In this document: one piece after another, positions 56,793 to 64,000 of the stretch
Numbering within the stretch: the stretch's first letter is position 1
Layout of the letters: each line of letters begins with the position of its first letter
Assembly: GCA_002279825.1 (NCBI GenBank)
Contig: NCCV01000003.1
Coordinates: 186,001-250,000, forward strand
Length of the DNA stretch: 64,000 bases
Direction: 5' to 3'
DNA from: Sphingomonadales bacterium 12-68-11
GTDB taxonomy: Bacteria > Pseudomonadota > Alphaproteobacteria > Sphingomonadales > Sphingomonadaceae
Notes under the pieces: model-generated
The model's input: only the letters and a program-made list of their open reading frames with translations
Databases searched by the model: none
Told to the model about the DNA's origin: nothing
Made by a program: the position numbers and the translations under genes

Positions 56793-57698
56793 ATGCCCAG
56801 CGATTCGCCCGACAGCCAGCGCATCCTCCTGGTCACCGGCATGCTCGGGGCGGGCAAGTCGACCGCGCTCCGCGAACTCGAAGACCTGGGCTGGGAAGCG
56901 ATCGACAACTTCCCGATACGCCTGCTCAACCGGATGTTCGGCGACGATACCGCGCGCCAGTCGCTGGCGATCGGGTTCGACTGCCGCACGCGCGGCTTCC
57001 AGCCCGACGACCTGATCGAGCGCGTCGATCGGCTTGCCGCCCGCGAGGACCTCTCGGTCACGACGATGTTCCTTGACTGCTCGGGTCATGAACTCGAACG
57101 GCGCTTCAACGAGACCCGCCGGCGCCACTTCCTGGCCCCGGACCTGCCGGCGGCCAGTGGCATCGCCGCCGAACGCGAAATGATGAGCCCGCTGCGCAAG
57201 TGGGCCGACGTGCTGATCGACACCACCTACTTTTCGAGCAACGATCTCCAGCAGCGCATCCGCGAGCAGTTCGCGCCGACCGCGCCGCGCGAGATGACGG
57301 TCACGGTCTCGAGTTTCGGCTTCGCGCGCGGCATGCCGCCGGTCGCCGATCTGGTGTTCGACATGCGCTATCTCGACAATCCGCACTGGGACCCGGACTT
57401 GCGCGGGCAAACCGGAATCGACCCGGCGGTGGGGGAACATATCCTCCGCGACCCCGCCTTCACCGAAAGCTTCGAGCGGATTCGCGACCTGCTGCTACTG
57501 CTGCTTCCGCGCTACGCGGCACAGGGCAAGAGCTACGTGAACATCGCCTTCGGGTGTACCGGGGGAAGACACCGCTCGGTATTCATGGCCGAGCGCATGG
57601 CCCGGGCCTTGCGCGAAGGCGGGTTTTCGCCCACCATTGTGCACCGCAACCTAGGGTCGCGCACGGCCGAACTGATCGAAGGGACGCAGCAGCCGTGA
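56793..57698 (+). CDS. rapZ: RapZ/YvcJ-family nucleotide-binding protein
   Basis: A 301-residue P-loop protein. Walker A is GMLGAGKST (16-24); AIGFDCRTRGF and NIAFGCTGGRHRSVF (the C-terminal uridine-nucleotide or RNA-related signature) define the family. In enterics RapZ adapts sRNA decay that sets GlmS levels; in alphaproteobacteria its role in this PTS cluster is less clear. It is followed after 58 bases by the EIIA gene. Confidence 0.93.
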   Translation: MPSDSPDSQRILLVTGMLGAGKSTALRELEDLGWEAIDNFPIRLLNRMFGDDTARQSLAIGFDCRTRGFQPDDLIERVDRLAAREDLSVTTMFLDCSGHELERRFNETRRRHFLAPDLPAASGIAAEREMMSPLRKWADVLIDTTYFSSNDLQQRIREQFAPTAPREMTVTVSSFGFARGMPPVADLVFDMRYLDNPHWDPDLRGQTGIDPAVGEHILRDPAFTESFERIRDLLLLLLPRYAAQGKSYVNIAFGCTGGRHRSVFMAERMARALREGGFSPTIVHRNLGSRTAELIEGTQQP

Positions 57699-57756
57699 CC
57701 GCAATGCCTCCGGAGCCGGCAGGTGTCGTGCCCTTCATCGCGAGCGTAATTTAACT

Positions 57757-58161
57757 ATGATCGGCATGATACTCGTAACCCACGGCCGCCTGGCCGAGGA
57801 GTTCGTCCACGCGATGGAGCACGTGGTGGGCCGGCAGGAGGATGTCGCCGTGGTCTGCATCGGCCCCAACGACGACATGGAAGTGCGCCGCAAGGACATC
57901 GCCCGCGCGATCGCCACTGTCGACAGCGGCCAGGGCGCGGTGATCCTGACCGACCTGTTCGGCGGCACCCCCTCGAACCTGGCGATCTCGCTGCTCGAAC
58001 GCGGCCGCACCGAGGTGATTGCCGGGATCAACCTGCCGATGCTGATCCGTCTGGCCGGCGCTCGCAAGGAAATGACCTTGGCGGCCGCTGCCGGCGCGGC
58101 GCGCGACGCGGGCCGCAACTACATCACCATCGCCTCGGAATTCCTGGGCCAGGACGCATGA
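57757..58161 (+). CDS. PTS EIIA component, mannose/fructose family
   Basis: A 134-residue EIIA of the Man family. The phospho-acceptor is His9 in ILVTHG, and TDLFGGTPSNLA is the family signature. No EIIB/C/D sugar-transport genes are present, so it belongs to a regulatory PTS that senses phosphorylation state rather than carrying sugar. Its 3' end overlaps the HPr gene (ATGA). Confidence 0.94.
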   Translation: MIGMILVTHGRLAEEFVHAMEHVVGRQEDVAVVCIGPNDDMEVRRKDIARAIATVDSGQGAVILTDLFGGTPSNLAISLLERGRTEVIAGINLPMLIRLAGARKEMTLAAAAGAARDAGRNYITIASEFLGQDA

Positions 58162-58466
58162 GCGCGAGCCCGCCCGGGATTGTCCAGAATACCTCCGGCG
58201 TTCGCCGCGAGGTCACGATCGTCAACAAGCGCGGGCTGCACGCGCGCGCCAGCGCCAAGCTGGTCGGGGCGGTCGCGGCGATGGAGGGCTGCGAAGTCCG
58301 CGTGGCCAAGGACGGCAACTGCGCCGACGGAGGCGCGATCCTCGACCTGATGATGCTTGGCGCGGCCCGCGGCGACACGATCGAACTCATCGTCAGCGGC
58401 GCCGACGCGGACGCGCGCCTCGCCGAACTGGTCGCGCTGATCGAGAACGGTTTCGGTGAGGATTGA
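58158..58466 (+). CDS. HPr phosphocarrier protein without the regulatory serine
   Basis: A 102-residue HPr. The catalytic His28 in VNKRGLHARASAK, which accepts phosphate from EI, is present. The second site differs: where HPr has SIMGLMML with the HprK-phosphorylated serine (Ser46), this protein reads GGAILDLMML with Ala60. It can thus relay phosphate through His but cannot be regulated by serine phosphorylation. A ~14-residue N-terminal extension is present. Confidence 0.94.
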   Translation: MSASPPGIVQNTSGVRREVTIVNKRGLHARASAKLVGAVAAMEGCEVRVAKDGNCADGGAILDLMMLGAARGDTIELIVSGADADARLAELVALIENGFGED

Positions 58467-58489
58467 TCGCGGCTAACGGTCGCAGCACC

Positions 58490-59290
58490 ATGCGCCGCTC
58501 GATCACCGGTTTCTCCAATCCCACCGTCAAGTACTTGCGCGCGCTGCGTGACAAGAAGCACCGCCGCCGCGAAGGGCGTTTCCTGGCGGAGGGGCTGCGG
58601 CTGCTGACCGATGCGCTGGAGGCGGGGCGCGTGCCCGAGGTGCTGGTGATGGCCGAAGGGCGCGAGGCGCATCCGCTGCTCGACGCGCTCGAAGCCGCGG
58701 TCGATGCCGCCGGGGGCGACGTGGTCGAAACCAGCGCCGAGATCCTGTCCAAGATCACCGGCAAGGACAACCCGCAGACTGTGGCCGGGGCCTTCGCCGA
58801 GTTCGACACTTCGCTCGCCGCGCTCGACCGCGCGCGCGCGCCGATCTGGCTGGTCGCGCAGGCGCTGCGCGATCCCGGAAACCTGGGAACGATGCTGCGC
58901 ACCGGCGATGCGGTCGGTGCCGGCGGGCTGATCCTGCTCGACGACTGCGCCGATCCGTTCTCGGTCGAGGCGGTGCGCGCCAGCATGGGCGCGGTGTTCA
59001 CCCAGGCGATCGCGCAGGCCCGGTGGGAGGAGTTCCTCCCCTGGCTGCGCGGCGGAGCGGGCCAATTGGTCGGGGCTTCGCTACGCGACGCTCAGCCCTA
59101 TCGCGGCGCGCCTTACGCGGCGCCATGCTTCATCCTGGTCGGCAACGAATCGCGCGGGCTGCCCGAAGCGTATGAAGACGCCTGCGACTTGCGCGTGACG
59201 CTGCCGATGCGCGGGCGGGCGGACAGCCTCAACGCCGCGATGGCGGGCGCGGTGCTGGCTTACGAAGTGCTGGCAAGCCTGGAGCGTTAA
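58490..59290 (+). CDS. SPOUT-class RNA 2'-O-methyltransferase (TrmH family)
   Basis: A 266-residue rRNA or tRNA ribose methyltransferase. N-terminal KKHRRREGRFLAEGLRLL is the SpoU substrate-binding domain; the knotted SAM domain shows RDPGNLGTMLRTGDAVG, FILVGNESRGLP and LPMRGRADSLNAAMAGAVLA. The start is the ATG at 58490-58492. Its stop shares the palindrome TTAA with the stop of the convergent lipoprotein gene. The exact target nucleotide is not readable from sequence. Confidence 0.93.
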   Translation: MRRSITGFSNPTVKYLRALRDKKHRRREGRFLAEGLRLLTDALEAGRVPEVLVMAEGREAHPLLDALEAAVDAAGGDVVETSAEILSKITGKDNPQTVAGAFAEFDTSLAALDRARAPIWLVAQALRDPGNLGTMLRTGDAVGAGGLILLDDCADPFSVEAVRASMGAVFTQAIAQARWEEFLPWLRGGAGQLVGASLRDAQPYRGAPYAAPCFILVGNESRGLPEAYEDACDLRVTLPMRGRADSLNAAMAGAVLAYEVLASLER

Positions 59291-60000
59291 TCGCCAGCGA
59301 CGAAGCTGGTCACGCTCCACACGCCGTTGCGCGAGGACGCGAGCAGGCGATAATCCACCAGGCTGCGCAGCTTGTCGCTGGCGATAAAGCCTTCGCGCTT
59401 GTCGGGCAGCATGATCCGCTGGAAAGCAGCCTCCGGCTCGAACCCCGTTACCTCGACCACGTCCCACGACACGGTGCCGATCGGCGCGGCGGTGGCGACC
59501 GGCCGGGGAAGCACCGAGACGTCCTCCCCCGTCACCAGCATGCCGGCGAACGGATCGACCGGCGGGTCCTGCGCGAAGATCCACGGGATCGTGATCCCGC
59601 CTTGCGCGCCCTTGGCGCAGCCGAGCGGCAGCAGCGCATCGAGCTTGCGCCACAGCCCGAGCGCGGGATCGCCGAGCCGCTTCCTCAGCTCGGCCTTCCC
59701 GGCGCCGCCGCCGAAGTCGAGCTTAACGTCGTCGGCGACCAGTTGCAGGAGCGCGTCGGTATCGCGGAGCTGCACCGCCTCGATGATCTGCTGGCGGAAG
59801 TCGGTCGCGTCCGCGATCTCGACGCATTCGTTGCGCGGGGCGTAGCGCCCCTTGGCGAGCGGCTCGGCCGCGGCGGGCGGCGGGTCGACGATCGCGGCGG
59901 CTTTCTCGGCGGCTTTCTCGGCGACTTGCTCGGCCGGGGCGGTGCCCGGATCGCAGGCGCACGCCAGCAGCAGCAGAAGCAGGGCAGCGGATCCTCTCAT
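59287..60000 (-). CDS. Predicted lipoprotein of unknown function
   Basis: A 237-residue protein with a lipoprotein signal (MRGSAALLLLLLACACDP, likely lipidated Cys in LACAC) and a Lys/Ala/Glu-rich linker (AEQVAEKAAEKAAAIVD). The globular part contains ATDFRQQIIEAVQLRDTDALLQLVADDVKLDFGGG, like the N-terminal helix and strand of SnoaL/NTF2 or Bap-like folds, and an SH3-like end. The start overlaps the rmuC stop (ATGA), so the two are coupled. Confidence 0.8.
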   Translation of the reverse strand: MRGSAALLLLLLACACDPGTAPAEQVAEKAAEKAAAIVDPPPAAAEPLAKGRYAPRNECVEIADATDFRQQIIEAVQLRDTDALLQLVADDVKLDFGGGAGKAELRKRLGDPALGLWRKLDALLPLGCAKGAQGGITIPWIFAQDPPVDPFAGMLVTGEDVSVLPRPVATAAPIGTVSWDVVEVTGFEPEAAFQRIMLPDKREGFIASDKLRSLVDYRLLASSRNGVWSVTSFVAGD

Positions 60001-61337
60001 CCGCCGATCAGTGCTTTGCCTTCCGCCTTGTTGTCAACCGCGCGCGGCCCCGCATCATCGGCCGCGGTGTAGCGCGGGGCGCTTTCGACGAGCGGGACCT
60101 CGTCGATCTCGCGCTTGCCGATCTCGATGCCCTTGTCCGCCAGGCGCTTGCCCGAGGACAGCACGTTGCGCTCGAAGCTGCCGACGAACTTGTTGTAATT
60201 GTTGACCGCAGTCTCGAGCCCTCCGCCGACGCGCTTGAGGTGGTCGGCCGCTACAGCAAGCCGCTCGTAAAGCTCCGAACCCAGGCGGCCGATCTCCTGC
60301 GCTTCGCGTGCCAGCCCGTCCTGCCGCCAGACCTGGGCGATCGTGCGGGCGATGGCCACCAGGTTGGTCGGTGTCGCGAGCAGAACCCGGCGCTCGAAGG
60401 CGAAGTCCCACAGCTCCGGATCGTGTTCGAGCGCGGCGGCGACGAAGTGCTCCCCCGGCACGAACATCACCACGTAGTCGGGGGCTTCGGCGAACTGGCT
60501 CTGGTACGACTTCGCGCCGAGCGTCTGAACATGGTTGCGCATCGAACGGGCATGCGCATCGAGCGCCCGCTTGCGGATCTCCTCGTCGTTCGCCTCGAAC
60601 GCCTCCTGATAGGCGTTCAGCGAGACCTTGGCGTCGATCACGATCTTCTTCTGGCCGGGTACGTTGATGATCGCATCGGGGCGCAGGCGTCCGTCCGCGG
60701 TCTCGATCGAGTGCTCGAGGATGAAGTCGGTGTGCTGGGATAAGCCACACTGCTCGAGCACGTTCTGCAGCGCCCGCTCACCCCACCGGCCGCGCGCCTT
60801 GGGAGCATTGGTCAGCGAATTGCCGAGCCGCTGCGCCTCGCGGCGCACCTCTTCCTGCCCGAGCCGCATCGTCTCGATCAAGCCGGTGAGCTGGCCGAAG
60901 CTGTCGACGCGCTTGGATTCGAGCGCGGCCACCTGCTCCTCGTACGATTTCAGGCGCTGGTGGACCGGGTCGAGCAGCGACTTGACCGCTTCCTTGTTGG
61001 CCTGCTGGGCATGGCCGAAACGCTCCTCGGCGGCCTTGAGGAATTCGCCCTGCGCCTTCGACAGCACTTCGCCGCCAGCGGCCTTGAACTGGGCGACCAG
61101 TTCCTCGCGCGCCGCGTTGAGCTGCGCGATCTGCTTGTCGAAGTTCTCGGCATTGGCTTTGAGCGTGGCGAGCTCGATGCGCGCGTTGCCCAGCTCGGCG
61201 ATCGCCTGCTTGAACTGCGCCTCCTGGTCACCGTGTCGCGCCTTCCAGTCCGCCACCGGGCGGGTGCCGAGAAACCAGCCGAGCGCGAGGCCCGCGATCA
61301 GGGCACCGACGACGATCGCGAGCGCTAGGGAGTCCAC
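59997..61337 (-). CDS. rmuC: RmuC-family DNA recombination protein
   Basis: A 446-residue protein with an N-terminal membrane anchor (LALAIVVGALIAGLALGWFLG), a long coiled coil (about residues 30-130), and the RmuC nuclease-like domain (GRWGERALQNVLEQCGL, KIVIDAKVSLNAYQEA, YVVMFVPGEHFVAAAL). The family limits recombination at inverted repeats. The start is GTG 61335-61337 with GAGG upstream. Divergent from fhs across 216 bases. Confidence 0.95.
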   Translation of the reverse strand: MDSLALAIVVGALIAGLALGWFLGTRPVADWKARHGDQEAQFKQAIAELGNARIELATLKANAENFDKQIAQLNAAREELVAQFKAAGGEVLSKAQGEFLKAAEERFGHAQQANKEAVKSLLDPVHQRLKSYEEQVAALESKRVDSFGQLTGLIETMRLGQEEVRREAQRLGNSLTNAPKARGRWGERALQNVLEQCGLSQHTDFILEHSIETADGRLRPDAIINVPGQKKIVIDAKVSLNAYQEAFEANDEEIRKRALDAHARSMRNHVQTLGAKSYQSQFAEAPDYVVMFVPGEHFVAAALEHDPELWDFAFERRVLLATPTNLVAIARTIAQVWRQDGLAREAQEIGRLGSELYERLAVAADHLKRVGGGLETAVNNYNKFVGSFERNVLSSGKRLADKGIEIGKREIDEVPLVESAPRYTAADDAGPRAVDNKAEGKALIGG

Positions 61338-61553
61338 GGCAACCTCGAAAAAGCGGAACGAAGCGCGAACTTAACTCCGGTACTAGCAGCACACAACCCC
61401 GCCTCCCCCGCTATCCCCGAGCAGCGGCCGGAGGAGCCCGACAAATCCCTTGAGATTGCCCGCCGCAACCCTGTATGGCGTCCGAGACAATTTCGGATTC
61501 ACGAAGTTTTCGCGTAAGTGAACAAACCGCTGAACGCACGGAGAGGTTTACCG

Positions 61554-63218
61554 ATGCCCACCGATATCGAGATCGCCCGCCAAGCCACCCTGATCCCGAT
61601 CGCCGAGGTCGCCAGGAACGCCGGCGTGCCGGACGAGGCGCTGATCCCCTATGGCAAGTACAAGGCCAAGGTCGACACCGCCACCCTGCCCACCACCAGC
61701 GACGGCAAGCTGATCCTGGTCACCGCGATCAACCCGACACCGGCCGGCGAAGGCAAGACCACCACCTCGGTCGGCCTGTCCGACGCGCTCCACCGCATCG
61801 GCAAGAAGGCCATGCTGTGCCTGCGCGAACCGAGCCTGGGGCCGTGCTTCGGGGTCAAGGGCGGCGGTGCGGGCGGCGGCAAGAGCCAGGTCATGCCGAT
61901 GGACGAGATCAACCTGCACTTCACCGGCGATTTCCACGCCATCACCAGCGCGCACAACCTGCTGAGCGCCATGCTGGACAACCACATCTATTGGGGCAAC
62001 AGCCTGGAGCTGGACCTGCGCCGCGTCACCTGGCGCCGGGTGCTGGACATGAACGACCGCGCCCTGCGCGAAATCGTCGGCCCGCTGGGCGGCGTCAGCA
62101 ACGGCTTCCCGCGTGAAACCGGCTTCGACATCACCGTGGCGTCTGAAATCATGGCGATCCTGTGTCTGGCCGCCGACCTGCAAGACCTGGAGAAGCGCCT
62201 GGGCGACATCATCGTCGGCTATCGCCGCGACAAGACCCCGGTGTTCTGCCGCGACATCAAGGCCGAACGCGCGATGGCCGTGCTGCTGAAGGACGCGATC
62301 CTGCCCAACCTGGTGCAAACGCTGGAAAACCGCCCGGCCTTCCTCCACGGCGGCCCCTTCGCCAACATCGCTCACGGCTGCAACAGCGTGATCGCCACCA
62401 AGACCGCGCTGCGCATGGCCGACTATGTCGTGACCGAAGCGGGCTTCGGTGCCGACCTGGGCGCGGAAAAGTTCATGGACATCAAGTGCCGCCTGGCGGG
62501 CATGAAGCCCGATGCAGTGGTGCTGGTCGCCACGGTGCGCGCGCTCAAGATGAACGGCGGGGTCGCCAAGAAGGACCTGACCGGCGGCGAGAACGTGGAT
62601 GCGGTGCGCGCCGGATCGGTCAATCTGCGCCGCCATATCGAAAACGTGAAGAAGTTCGGCATCACGCCGACCATCGCGATCAACCACTTCTACCTCGATA
62701 CCGATGCCGAACTGGCGGTGATCGTGGAGATGGCGAAGGAATACGGCGCCGAGGCGGTGATCTGCAAGCACTGGGCTGAAGGCGGCGCGGGTGCGGAAGA
62801 GCTGGCGAAGATCGTGGCGGCCAAGGCCGATGCGGGTGCGCCGGACTTCAACCAGCTCTATCCTTCGGACATGAAGCTGGCGGACAAGATCGAAACGATC
62901 TGCCGCGAAATCTACCGCGCCGGTTCGGTCACCATCGCCCCGTCGGTTCGTTCGCAGCTCAAGGCGTGGGAAGACATGGGCTATGGCCACTACCCGGTGT
63001 GCATGGCGAAGACCCAGTACTCGTTCAGCACCGACCCGACCGCGCTCGGCGCGCCGGTCGATCACGACGTGACGATCCGCGAAGTGCGCCTCAGCGCCGG
63101 CGCGGGCTTCGTGGTGGCGATTGCGGGCGAGATCATGACCATGCCGGGCCTGCCCAAGGTGCCGAGCGCGGAAGCGATCTACCTCGACGACAACGGCCAG
63201 ATCGAAGGACTGTTCTAA
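61554..63218 (+). CDS. fhs: Formate-tetrahydrofolate ligase
   Basis: A 554-residue enzyme that makes 10-formyl-THF from formate, THF and ATP. The P-loop [12 protein letters not shown] lies at residues 61-72, and [30 protein letters not shown] and [13 protein letters not shown] are diagnostic. ATG 61554 follows GGAGAGG. Leucine codons here are almost all CTG and Glu is often GAA, a bias somewhat different from the flanking genes, which may reflect high expression or transfer. It ends at a clear terminator. Confidence 0.97.
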   Translation: MPTDIEIARQATLIPIAEVARNAGVPDEALIPYGKYKAKVDTATLPTTSDGKLILVTAINPTPAGEGKTTTSVGLSDALHRIGKKAMLCLREPSLGPCFGVKGGGAGGGKSQVMPMDEINLHFTGDFHAITSAHNLLSAMLDNHIYWGNSLELDLRRVTWRRVLDMNDRALREIVGPLGGVSNGFPRETGFDITVASEIMAILCLAADLQDLEKRLGDIIVGYRRDKTPVFCRDIKAERAMAVLLKDAILPNLVQTLENRPAFLHGGPFANIAHGCNSVIATKTALRMADYVVTEAGFGADLGAEKFMDIKCRLAGMKPDAVVLVATVRALKMNGGVAKKDLTGGENVDAVRAGSVNLRRHIENVKKFGITPTIAINHFYLDTDAELAVIVEMAKEYGAEAVICKHWAEGGAGAEELAKIVAAKADAGAPDFNQLYPSDMKLADKIETICREIYRAGSVTIAPSVRSQLKAWEDMGYGHYPVCMAKTQYSFSTDPTALGAPVDHDVTIREVRLSAGAGFVVAIAGEIMTMPGLPKVPSAEAIYLDDNGQIEGLF

Positions 63219-63242
63219 GTCACCACGCCTGGAATGGCTGCG

Positions 63243-63272
63243 AGGGCCGCTCCCGAAAGGGGGCGGCCCTTT
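63243..63272 (+). terminator. Rho-independent terminator after fhs
   Basis: AGGGCCGCTCCC-GAAA-GGGGGCGGCCCT: a 12-bp stem with one G-T type mismatch and a GNRA loop, followed by TT. It is placed 24 bases after the fhs stop and just before the end of the convergent gene. Confidence 0.8.
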
Positions 63273-63273
63273 G

Positions 63274-64000
63274 CTATCGGGGCTGCCGGGTCGCCATTTC
63301 GCGGCGCCATTCCTCGGGCGTCGGCATGACCGGATGGTCGACCCGGCGCAGGATCTTCCACTGGCCGTCCTCGCGCACGAACTCGTCGTCGTAGAAGCCC
63401 GCAAGTTCGGGGACCGGGCTGCCGTCCGGCCCGCGCATGACCAGCAGGTGGCGCGAGCGAGCGGTCGCGCGGTCGCCGTCCACATTCACTTCGAGGTTCG
63501 AGACGAGGTGATAGCTGTCGGCGTTGACGAAGCCGGGCGGCGGGGTGCCGAACAGCCCGGTCAGCAGCGCTTTGATCTCGGCGGCGCCGCGGCGGACCGT
63601 GGCGCCGTTCTGCCAGACCCCGTCGCGCGCGAACAGCGCCGCATAAGCGTCGAAGTCCTGCGCATCGATGTGCTTCGCATAGTCGGTAATGACCCGCTGA
63701 ATGGCGAGCTGGTCCTCGGCGCGGCGCAGCCGCGCCTCGAGCGAAGGCGCCGCGGATGGCGGCGCCGCGCCGGCCGCCACCGGCGCGTTGGGATCGCGGT
63801 AGGGAATCTCGCCCCAGGTCGTGCGCCTCGCGATCTTCCAGACGCCGCCGCGCCGCACGAACTCGTCGACATAACGCCCGGCCAGCGTGGGGGTCGGCCG
63901 GTCCTCGCTCGACCGGGTCCAGAACAGGTACTTCGAGCTGACCCGGGCGCGATCCCCGTCGATCTCGATCAGCGGGTTGGTCAGCATGTGGAAGCTCGAC
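63274..64000 (-). CDS. Protein with two SnoaL-like (NTF2-fold) domains, 5' end outside the window
   Basis: The visible 241 residues contain the end of one NTF2-like domain and a complete second one. The two are a clear internal duplication: SFHMLTNPLIEIDGDRARV with LAGRYVDEFVRRGGVWKIARR in the first, and SYHLVSNLEVNVDGDRATA with LAGFYDDEFVREDGQWKILRR in the second. The linker is Ala/Pro-rich. Related SnoaL-like domains act in hydratase, isomerase or dioxygenase-accessory roles; the activity is unknown. The gene continues beyond position 64000. Confidence 0.85.
   Translation of the reverse strand, partial: SSFHMLTNPLIEIDGDRARVSSKYLFWTRSSEDRPTPTLAGRYVDEFVRRGGVWKIARRTTWGEIPYRDPNAPVAAGAAPPSAAPSLEARLRRAEDQLAIQRVITDYAKHIDAQDFDAYAALFARDGVWQNGATVRRGAAEIKALLTGLFGTPPPGFVNADSYHLVSNLEVNVDGDRATARSRHLLVMRGPDGSPVPELAGFYDDEFVREDGQWKILRRVDHPVMPTPEEWRREMATRQPR

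Noticed and set aside
61338..61553. Possible riboswitch in the fhs leader
   Set aside because: I could not trace a conserved riboswitch core; only weak promoter-like boxes and a good ribosome binding site are visible.
61554..63218. fhs as a recent horizontal acquisition
   Set aside because: Codon bias differs slightly (CTG- and GAA-rich) but GC content is ordinary and there are no mobile-element traces; high expression explains it as well.
63274..64000. Two separate NTF2-fold genes at the right edge
   Set aside because: The frame runs without a stop or restart between the two domains, so this is one duplicated-domain protein cut by the window edge.

Overview
The window looks like chromosomal DNA from a high-GC alphaproteobacterium, most likely of the order Sphingomonadales. 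The grounds are the family-level resemblance of nearly every protein, a CcrM-type GANTC methyltransferase with a CtrA-like site upstream, the pckA / chvI / chvG / rapZ / EIIA / HPr block, and the nuo gene order. No rRNA, tRNA, CRISPR array, integrase or complete insertion sequence was seen.

Layout. Positions 1-9787 (minus strand) carry a respiratory complex I operon read from nuoA towards nuoI, with six small extra genes threaded between the nuo genes, mostly by start/stop overlap. Positions 9963-18568 hold a YbjN-like protein, a thiolase, an SH3 protein, a nitronate monooxygenase, a lipoprotein-type methyltransferase, a secreted beta-propeller protein, release factor 2 and a peroxiredoxin. 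Positions 18624-28328 (minus) hold PBP1A, a NAD(P)-binding protein, dGTPase, a racemase-like protein, and a proton-translocating transhydrogenase whose subunit genes are split by a glyoxalase-fold gene and a fasciclin lipoprotein; a 40-residue oxidase-subunit-IV-like gene lies in front. Positions 28466-36125 hold a sigma-54 response regulator, folP, ccrM, an alpha/beta-hydrolase and TetR pair with an obvious operator, rnhB and a sugar dehydrogenase. Positions 36268-49600 are housekeeping and envelope genes: GNAT, NUDIX, CCA-adding enzyme, ParC, a DUF885 peptidase, a ferredoxin, two cysteine desulfurases, a TonB-family protein and a histidine kinase. Positions 50600-52570 are a strikingly AT-rich patch. 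Positions 52572-58466 are the pckA-ChvIG-PTS regulatory block, followed by an rRNA methyltransferase, a lipoprotein, rmuC, fhs and a partial SnoaL-like gene.

Most notable. (1) The AT-rich patch encodes a compact cassette: a SAM methyltransferase, a 56-residue peptide with an excellent ribosome binding site, and an Fe(II)/2-oxoglutarate oxygenase. It has the shape of a small peptide-modification (RiPP-like) system that I do not recognise. (2) The ChvIG-PTS block has no hprK between chvG and rapZ, and its HPr carries Ala where the HprK-phosphorylated serine should be, which looks like correlated loss. (3) The nuo operon carries six tightly coupled small genes of unknown role. (4) ccrM is preceded by five GANTC sites and a CtrA half-site within about 145 bp. 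(5) A ferredoxin gene appears to start with ATT. All calls are from reading alone; no database search was run.
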